From the NCBI GenBank assembly GCA_902406105.1, contig CABPCP010000017.1, forward strand, positions 1-47,739: a stretch of DNA of 47,739 nucleotides. The letters run 5' to 3'. This document shows, in pieces, positions 42,506-47,739 of the stretch; position 1 is the stretch's first letter; each line of letters starts with the position of its first letter. The notes beneath the pieces are model-generated. The model made no database searches, was not told the DNA's origin, and saw nothing but the letters and a program-made list of their open reading frames with translations. The stretch comes from an uncultured Mordavella sp. Lineage in GTDB: Bacteria; Bacillota; Clostridia; Lachnospirales; Lachnospiraceae. Both the position numbers and the translations under genes were made by a program.

Positions 42506-42638
42506 TACACTCCAGACATAGATTCACTGCTTTGATCATGACTTCTTCCGCCTCTCCGCGGAAAATCCCAATCCCAATCCACAAAACGCCTGCTGCCAGG
42601 AGAAAGACCTGCAGCAGGCGAAGGCGTTTTCCTGTCAT
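42492..42638 (-). CDS. CD1871A-type small CXXC membrane peptide
   Basis: 48 residues. MTGKRLRLLQVFLLAAGVLW forms one membrane helix; the C-terminus reads NLCLECIGIG with a CXXC pair. It fits the small CD1871A-type CXXC peptides seen between tlpA-like and 4Fe-4S genes in clostridia. The start overlaps the lipoprotein stop (ATGA), and its end overlaps the 4Fe-4S protein start. It may link thiol exchange between the two. Confidence 0.8.
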   Translation of the reverse strand: MTGKRLRLLQVFLLAAGVLWIGIGIFRGEAEEVMIKAVNLCLECIGIG

Positions 42639-43219
42639 TGCCGCACCTCGCTTAATTTTTCCTCAATGATCTGCGCCCATTCTTCTTTATTTCTCGCTCC
42701 CGCATATGCCTTTCCCACCATATTTCCTTCCTGGTCTACAAAGATGGTGGTCGGCACCGCGCTTACCATACTTAAGATCCCGCTTTGCAATTCCGCGGAA
42801 GGGATCATATGCACATAATCCGCGCCCGTCTCCTCTATGATCTTAGCCGCCGCTTCATCTCCCGGATCCGACACATCACTGATCAGCCCCAGGATCTGTA
42901 CTCCCTGATCCGCGTATTCCTGGTGAAGGCTGGCTAGTTCTGGCATTTCCTGGATACAAGGGCCGCAATAGGTGGCCCAGATATTTACCATGGAAAGTTC
43001 CGCCTGTCCAAACACATCCTGGGTCAAAGTCTCGCCGCTGACCGCGACCGTCTCAAAATCTCCAAAGATCTTCCCGTATCCTTCTTCAGAATCCTCCTCG
43101 GAAGACTCCTGCCCTGTCCCTACAGCTCCCGTCTCTTCTTCATTGTCGCCGGAAGCACAGGCGCCCAGCAGAATTGCCATGCTCAATGCCAATATGGCCC
43201 ATATCCTGTTTTTCTTCAT
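42635..43219 (-). CDS. thioredoxin-like (TlpA/ResA-type) lipoprotein
   Basis: 194 residues. A signal with lipobox LLGAC (Cys20) anchors it outside the membrane; an acidic linker follows; the redox site is WATYCGPCIQEMPEL and the cis-proline VPTTIFVDQEG. A membrane-tethered thiol reductase is expected. First of three coupled genes (lipoprotein, CXXC peptide, 4Fe-4S protein), a likely extracytoplasmic reduction module. Substrate unknown. Confidence 0.92.
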   Translation of the reverse strand: MKKNRIWAILALSMAILLGACASGDNEEETGAVGTGQESSEEDSEEGYGKIFGDFETVAVSGETLTQDVFGQAELSMVNIWATYCGPCIQEMPELASLHQEYADQGVQILGLISDVSDPGDEAAAKIIEETGADYVHMIPSAELQSGILSMVSAVPTTIFVDQEGNMVGKAYAGARNKEEWAQIIEEKLSEVRQ

Positions 43220-43253
43220 TTCTCACTCTCCGTCTATGTTTCTCTGTCTGCGG

Positions 43254-43898
43254 TTATTCCCGCTCTACGCCAGTTTTCTTGCAGATATCCGCAAGGCAGC
43301 ATCGGTCGCAGTAGGGCTTGGTCCTGGCCGTGCACACATCCCTTCCGTGATAGACCAGCCTGTGGCAGAAATCGCTTCCTTCCTCCGGAGGAATGATCTT
43401 CCACAAAGCCATCTCCACCTTCTTGGGTTCTTTGATCCCATCTACCAGACCGATCCGGTTTACCAGCCGGATACAGTGGGTGTCTGTAACGATAGCCGGT
43501 TCCCCGAACACGTCCCCCATGATCAAGTTGGCGCTTTTGCGCCCCACTCCCGGTAATTTCAACAGGGCGTTAAAATCCTTTGGAACCTTTCCTCCATATT
43601 CATCCCTGAGCATACGCATACAGGCGCTGATGTCTCTGGCTTTGCTTTTCCCCAGCCCGCAGGGCCGGATGATCTCCTCGATCTGTTCCGGCTCCGCCCC
43701 GGCAAGGGCCTCCATATCCGGATACTTTTTATATAAATCTTCCACTACCACGTTGACCCTGGCGTCCGTGCATTGGGCTGCCAGGCGCACGCTGACCAGC
43801 AGTTTCCATGCCTGGTCATAGTCCAGTGTACATCCCGCATCCGGATATTCTTTTTTTAACCGTTCAATCACTTCCAACGCTAGCTGCTTCTTTGTCAT
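43254..43898 (-). CDS. nth: endonuclease III (DNA glycosylase/AP lyase)
   Basis: 214 residues, normal length. Helix-hairpin-helix LLKLPGVGRKSANLIMGDVF with the catalytic Lys, followed by VTDTHCIRLVNRIGLV with the catalytic Asp. The 4Fe-4S loop CTARTKPYCDRCCLADIC is complete. It removes oxidised pyrimidines and cuts abasic sites. Starts with ATG at 43898; about 35 bases before the lipoprotein gene on the same strand, so cotranscription is possible. Confidence 0.95.
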   Translation of the reverse strand: MTKKQLALEVIERLKKEYPDAGCTLDYDQAWKLLVSVRLAAQCTDARVNVVVEDLYKKYPDMEALAGAEPEQIEEIIRPCGLGKSKARDISACMRMLRDEYGGKVPKDFNALLKLPGVGRKSANLIMGDVFGEPAIVTDTHCIRLVNRIGLVDGIKEPKKVEMALWKIIPPEEGSDFCHRLVYHGRDVCTARTKPYCDRCCLADICKKTGVERE

Positions 43899-43915
43899 AA
43901 GTACTCCCGCCTTAA

Positions 43916-45019
43916 TTATATCCTTACCAATTCATAATTCTGAGTCCCAAGCCCGATCTTCTCCGCATGTTCCAGACATACCCGCCAATCCGTGGTCGGC
44001 GCGGAATCAATAAAATGATCGTGGTGTACATGAGGCATCTCGTCTAACTGGCTGCCTGCGATCACCGGCTGGGCGTTTACCGCATCGGCGCATGCCCGGT
44101 CCAAAGCTACCGGGTCAAAAGAGGCGAACATTCCCACATCCGGCACGATGGGGATATCATTCTCCGCATGGCAGTCACAGTTGGGTGATACATCGATGAC
44201 TAAGCTGATGTGGAAATGAGGCCGGTCTTTGACTACTGCCAGGCTATATTCCGCAATCTTTCTGTTCAGGATATCGTTAGATTCGTCATTGGACGCGCAG
44301 ACCGCGTCCTTTGGACAGACCCCGATACAGCGTCCGCAGCCCACACATTTATTCTGGTCGATCGAAGCTTTCTTATCCTTGATCGAAGGCGCATCGTGCG
44401 CGCAGACACGGATACAGTTGCCGCAGCCAATGCAGTTCTCCTGTTCCACGTAGGGTTTGCCCGCGCTGTGCATCTCCATTTTCCCGGCCCGTGAGCCGCA
44501 GCCCATGCCGATATTCTTTAAGGCTCCGCCAAATCCTGTGGATTCGTGTCCCTTAAAATGACTCAGGGAGATAAATACATCCGCATCCATCACAGCTCTT
44601 CCGATCTTGGCTTCTTTTACATATTCGCCGTCCACCGGGACCAGCGTCTCATCGGTTCCCTTCAGCCCGTCCCCGATCAGTACATGACATCTGGTGGAAA
44701 AGGGTGAGAATCCATTCTGGTAAGCAGAATCCAGGTGGTCCAGCGCATTTTTTCTTCCGCCAACATACAAGGTGTTACAATCTGTCAGGAATGGCTTCCC
44801 GCCCAGTTCTCTTACCGTATCTGTCACTACAGCCGCATAGTTTGGCCGCAGGAAGGCCAGGTTGCCAGGCTCTCCAAAATGCATCTTCACCGCCGTATAT
44901 TTTCCATCGAAATCAATCTTGTCCATTCCTGCGGTCAGGATCAGACGCTTTAGTTTCTGCGGAAGATTCTCACTCAGCGTTGTTTTCATATTTGTAAAGT
45001 AAACTTTTGATTTCTCCAT
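43916..45019 (-). CDS. DUF362 domain protein with two 4Fe-4S clusters
   Basis: 367 residues. An N-terminal DUF362 domain (VKMHFGEPGNLAFLRPNYAA) contains, at about residues 190-245, a ferredoxin-like pair CIGCGNCIRVCAHDAP and CVGCGRCIGVCPKDAV. The C-terminal half returns to DUF362 (HFHISLVIDVSPNCDCHAEND). Such proteins are common in anaerobes; the reaction is unknown. It starts 17 bases before the nth start region, and an A/T gap with tRNA-Ala lies upstream. Confidence 0.88.
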   Translation of the reverse strand: MEKSKVYFTNMKTTLSENLPQKLKRLILTAGMDKIDFDGKYTAVKMHFGEPGNLAFLRPNYAAVVTDTVRELGGKPFLTDCNTLYVGGRKNALDHLDSAYQNGFSPFSTRCHVLIGDGLKGTDETLVPVDGEYVKEAKIGRAVMDADVFISLSHFKGHESTGFGGALKNIGMGCGSRAGKMEMHSAGKPYVEQENCIGCGNCIRVCAHDAPSIKDKKASIDQNKCVGCGRCIGVCPKDAVCASNDESNDILNRKIAEYSLAVVKDRPHFHISLVIDVSPNCDCHAENDIPIVPDVGMFASFDPVALDRACADAVNAQPVIAGSQLDEMPHVHHDHFIDSAPTTDWRVCLEHAEKIGLGTQNYELVRI

Positions 45020-45132
45020 AATAGCTTCCCCCTAAGATATTCTGCGCTCATTATACCGCACATTTGGCACTTTTGCCACGCTTTTCCGCAAATATAAAAA
45101 CCGGGCGGAAATCTTCCGCCCGGCCTCTGATC

Positions 45133-45205
45133 TGGAGCATACGGGATTCGAACCCGTGGCCTCCACAATGCGAATGTGGCGCGCTCCCAACTGCGCTAAT
45201 GCCCC
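45133..45205 (-). tRNA. tRNA-Ala (anticodon CGC)
   Basis: 73 bases. Acceptor GGGGCAT/ATGCTCC includes the G3-U70 pair that identifies alanine tRNAs; anticodon loop TTCGCAT gives CGC for GCG codons; T arm CGGGTTCGAATCCCG-type. The 3' CCA is not encoded (AGA follows), unlike selC. Confidence 0.95.
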
Positions 45206-45251
45206 GCACGAGGTTCATTATACCACATCTCATCACAAAATGGAAGACCTA

Positions 45252-46490
45252 TTATATTGCTTTTTTTCTTATCTGCTCCTCTTTCTTTGTTGCGTACAAT
45301 ACACACCTGGAAACCACATCTACGATCAGGAATCCCAGCGCGATCCCCAGACACGTTTCCAGCAGCACCCATCCTTCCTGCTTCGCGAGAGCCACATCGC
45401 CGCTTACCCAGCCGTACATCATATAATAGAGATTTGGTCCGGGAATCAGAGGGAAAGCGGAGGCCGTCAAAAATATGGTTGCCGGCGCTTTGTTGACCCT
45501 GGACATGATAAATGCGTAACCGGCTACGAAAACACCTCCCGCCATAGTAGCGACAAAGTTGCTGGGCCAGATTTCAAAAGTCAAAAGGTAGATAGCCCAA
45601 GTACAAAACGCTCCGATACTGGAGTAGAATACCTGTTTCCCTTTGATCTTAAACCACAGCGCAAATCCTGTACACGCAACCGTACAGGAGATCAGCTGTA
45701 TGATCACATTTGGATTCAGCGTATATCCATCAGAATGTCCGCCGCCAAAAAGCCGCATAGCAATAGCAATACCAAAGGCGATCCCTGCCGCGCCCAGAAT
45801 CGAATTCATAATATTGATCAGGCCGGAGATAAAATCTCTCTGGAGCACTTCCCGTATTCCATTGGTCGTACTGAGCGCGCTGATCAGAAGCATGACGATT
45901 CCTATCATGATCCGGTCCGGATGTGTCCCGATCCCTAAGATGGTCATGCCGATAATGATCGTCTCCGCAAGAAAAGCCAATATCAGGTTGTAGATCATAA
46001 GGTTGCTTTCCCGCTTTCCAAGCCAATTTCCCACAAATACGATCATGGCAGATACCAGCACCGCAACAATCCCATCTGTTATTCCGCAGCCAAAGAATAC
46101 CGCGAATCCAGTCCCTCCCATGATTCCCGCCAGATATGTCACGATCGGCCGCTGTTCTTCCCGATTCATGACTTCCAGATATTTCTCATGCATTTCTTCC
46201 GCATCCGGCGTATTCTTACAGACATATCTGGCCAGATTGTTAAGATAATCCAGACGGTCATAATTAATGCCGGTAGATTCTATGTGGCGGATCTGCGTAA
46301 GGATCTCTCCTTCCGGCGTCTCCACCGTAATCTGTATATTACTCGGGATGGCAAACACATCATAGCGTTTAAATCCATAGCTCTTGCACATTCGGTACAG
46401 CGTGTCATCCAGCCTGAAATTCTCCGCCCCGCTGCACAGCATCGCCTCTCCGATATCAAGAATCCCTTCCAAAATCCGTTTGTAATCCAT
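45252..46490 (-). CDS. ThrE-type threonine/serine exporter (two-domain)
   Basis: 412 residues from the ATG at 46490; earlier starts lack ribosome sites, and even this one has only GGGGGTG. A soluble N-terminal segment (about 1-115) with conserved GAENFRLDDTLYRMCKSYG and PSNIQITVET leads into ten or so membrane helices, the fused DUF1212/DUF3815 layout of ThrE. LIPGPNLYYMMYG is typical of the second half. Exports threonine or serine; substrate inferred from family only. Confidence 0.88.
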   Translation of the reverse strand: MDYKRILEGILDIGEAMLCSGAENFRLDDTLYRMCKSYGFKRYDVFAIPSNIQITVETPEGEILTQIRHIESTGINYDRLDYLNNLARYVCKNTPDAEEMHEKYLEVMNREEQRPIVTYLAGIMGGTGFAVFFGCGITDGIVAVLVSAMIVFVGNWLGKRESNLMIYNLILAFLAETIIIGMTILGIGTHPDRIMIGIVMLLISALSTTNGIREVLQRDFISGLINIMNSILGAAGIAFGIAIAMRLFGGGHSDGYTLNPNVIIQLISCTVACTGFALWFKIKGKQVFYSSIGAFCTWAIYLLTFEIWPSNFVATMAGGVFVAGYAFIMSRVNKAPATIFLTASAFPLIPGPNLYYMMYGWVSGDVALAKQEGWVLLETCLGIALGFLIVDVVSRCVLYATKKEEQIRKKAI

Positions 46491-46735
46491 AATATCACGC
46501 ACCCCCAGTCTGTTTCGTCTAGTCTCTTCGTTTCTGTAAATCCATGAGGACACTGATATGTTTTTCCTCCGCGCTTGACCGCGGACCATAACCCGTATCC
46601 AGAACACATTGTAGAGAATAACAGACAGGAATGCAATCTTTATTTTTATGATTTTTAAGAAACTTTTCCATGGCCTTTTTCACAGGTTTTTTCCCTATTT
46701 TTTATTATGAGGAAAATCGCTTGCCAGTCCAAAGC

Positions 46736-46764
46736 TTGTTCCCGTCCGCTCCGTATGCTAAACT
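46736..46764 (+). promoter_or_regulatory. possible promoter of the terminal LysR gene
   Basis: TTGTTC (46736-46741), 17 bases, TAAACT (46759-46764), 35 bases before the start codon. Confidence 0.45.
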
Positions 46765-46798
46765 GGAATCACAGGATCAGCAGGGAGGTATCTGTCAT

Positions 46799-47656
46799 AT
46801 GGAATTTCGTGTACTAAAATATTTTTTAATGGTAGCCAGGGAAGAGAATATCACCCATGCCGCCGAACTTCTTCACATCACGCAGCCTACCCTTTCCAGA
46901 CAATTGATCCAGCTTGAGGAAGAACTGGGCGTAAAATTATTTCAGCGAAGCAAGCACCGGATTGTACTGACAGAAGAGGGAATCCTTCTCCGCCGCCGCG
47001 CCGAAGAGCTTGTCGCTTTATCTGAGAAGACCATAGAAGATATCCGGCGTAAAGACAGCGAGATACTGGCAGGCACGATCATGATCGGAAGCGGTGAATT
47101 CAAAACTTCCCAATTTCTTGCGGAACTGATTTCCTCTTTTCACGAAAAATATCCGCAGGTTCAGTTTGAGTTATACAGCGGAAACGCGGACAATATCAAA
47201 GAACGGCTTGACCGGGGCCTTTTAGATATCGGACTTCTGGGGGAACCGGTGGACATTTCAAAATATCACTTTGCCCGTACGCCATTTAAAGAAAGCTGGG
47301 GAGTTCTTGTGCGTGAAGACTCGGTTCTCGCCGGCAAAACAGAAGTAACCCCGGAAGACCTGGTCCGCTTTCCGGTTATCATGACGCAGCGGGAAAGTGT
47401 CAAAAATGAGGTGTTAAACTGGTTTGGAGATTACGCGGACCAAATCAAAAGTATTGCCGCCGGAAATCTCCTCTATAATCTGACTGAACTTGCCAGATGC
47501 GGATTGGGCAGTATCATTACCATACAGATGAACTGCGCTTATGCCGGCCTGCGCTTTATTCCTTTCAGCCCAAGATTAGAGGCCGGAACCGTTCTTGTCT
47601 GGAAAAAGGGCCAGATTTTCTCCCAGGTTGCCGAAGCTTTTATTCAGGTTAATTGA
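46799..47656 (+). CDS. LysR-family transcriptional regulator
   Basis: 285 residues from the ATG at 46799, with GGGAGG 10 bases upstream. HTH: MEFRVLKYFLMVAREENITH with LHITQPTLSRQLIQLEEELG. Effector domain from about residue 90 (GTIMIGSGEFKTSQFLAELI). It is divergent from the ThrE-like gene (about 310 bases apart), and control of that exporter is possible. Ligand unknown. Confidence 0.9.
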   Translation: MEFRVLKYFLMVAREENITHAAELLHITQPTLSRQLIQLEEELGVKLFQRSKHRIVLTEEGILLRRRAEELVALSEKTIEDIRRKDSEILAGTIMIGSGEFKTSQFLAELISSFHEKYPQVQFELYSGNADNIKERLDRGLLDIGLLGEPVDISKYHFARTPFKESWGVLVREDSVLAGKTEVTPEDLVRFPVIMTQRESVKNEVLNWFGDYADQIKSIAAGNLLYNLTELARCGLGSIITIQMNCAYAGLRFIPFSPRLEAGTVLVWKKGQIFSQVAEAFIQVN

Positions 47657-47707
47657 AAAATTAATTGCAACATAGGTTGTTGCAGTTAGAATTACAAGGC
47701 ATATGGG

Positions 47708-47739
47708 CCATGGAGTTGCAGTTGTAACTTCATGGTTTC
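47708..47739 (+). terminator. hairpin after the terminal LysR gene
   Basis: CCATGGAGTT (47708-47717) and AACTTCATGG (47726-47735) pair fully (one G-U), followed by TTTC at the window edge. Just before, TGCAACA/TGTTGCA (47665-47681 region) forms a smaller stem. Probably a terminator, but the sequence is cut off. Confidence 0.5.

Noticed and set aside
1..47739. CRISPR arrays, insertion sequences, prophage or origin signals
   Set aside because: No regularly spaced repeats, transposase, integrase or DnaA-box cluster noticed on reading both strands.

Overview
The window looks like chromosomal DNA from a Stickland-fermenting gut Lachnospiraceae (Clostridium scindens/hylemonae-like Firmicute; inferred from gene content, sigma-A style promoters, AGGAGG ribosome sites and protein flavour, not from a database search). 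It carries a nearly complete selenium economy next to the D-proline reductase genes that use it.

Layout: (1) 1-4600, the S10 ribosomal protein operon on the minus strand (rpsJ-rplC-rplD-rplW-rplB-rpsS-rplV-rpsC, rpsC cut by the window edge), with a long structured leader and a repeat-like insertion between rplW and rplB. (2) 4765-9317, plus strand: a LysR regulator, a neurotransmitter:sodium-symporter-type transporter and two paralogous TauE/SafE-like permeases. (3) 9387-16700, minus strand: a YcxB-like protein, then the proline reductase operon read prdC-prdA-(CBO2463-type small protein)-prdB-prdD-prdE, with the selenocysteine tRNA gene selC just upstream of prdC. PrdB has an in-frame TGA followed by a SECIS-like hairpin. 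A plus-strand stretch at 10279-10606 looks like a structured non-coding RNA. (4) 16784-18729, plus strand: proline racemase and a TetR regulator. (5) 18847-22690, minus: a LytS/LytR-type two-component system and a dicarboxylate/amino-acid:cation symporter. (6) 22832-31942, minus: the selenium island, yedF-selD-selA-selB-LysR, then cysteine desulfurase-like protein, YedE selenium transporter (with an apparent frameshift near its start), a TusA-like protein and a DUF3343 Se/S carrier. SelD is itself a selenoprotein. (7) 31990-47739, housekeeping and redox genes: PHP phosphoesterase, methyltransferase, rubredoxin, HAD and GNAT proteins, YfcE phosphodiesterase, P-type ATPase, an endonuclease Q-UvrD helicase fusion, a thioredoxin-lipoprotein/CXXC peptide/4Fe-4S membrane protein operon, endonuclease III, a DUF362 ferredoxin-like protein, tRNA-Ala(CGC), a ThrE-like exporter and a LysR regulator.

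How it fits together: L-proline is racemised (PrdF), D-proline is reduced to 5-aminovalerate by PrdA/PrdB with electrons through PrdC, and the selenocysteine in PrdB is supplied by selC, SelD, SelA and SelB, with selenium handled by YedE/TusA/DUF3343/desulfurase/YedF. The transporters in region 2 are plausible substrate importer and product exporters (inference). No PrdR-type sigma-54 activator is present; instead LysR, TetR and LytTR regulators surround the cluster. An inverted repeat TTATAGA-N5-TCTATAA recurs upstream of the desulfurase and proline racemase genes, with weaker copies elsewhere, and may be the operator of the selenium-associated LysR regulator.
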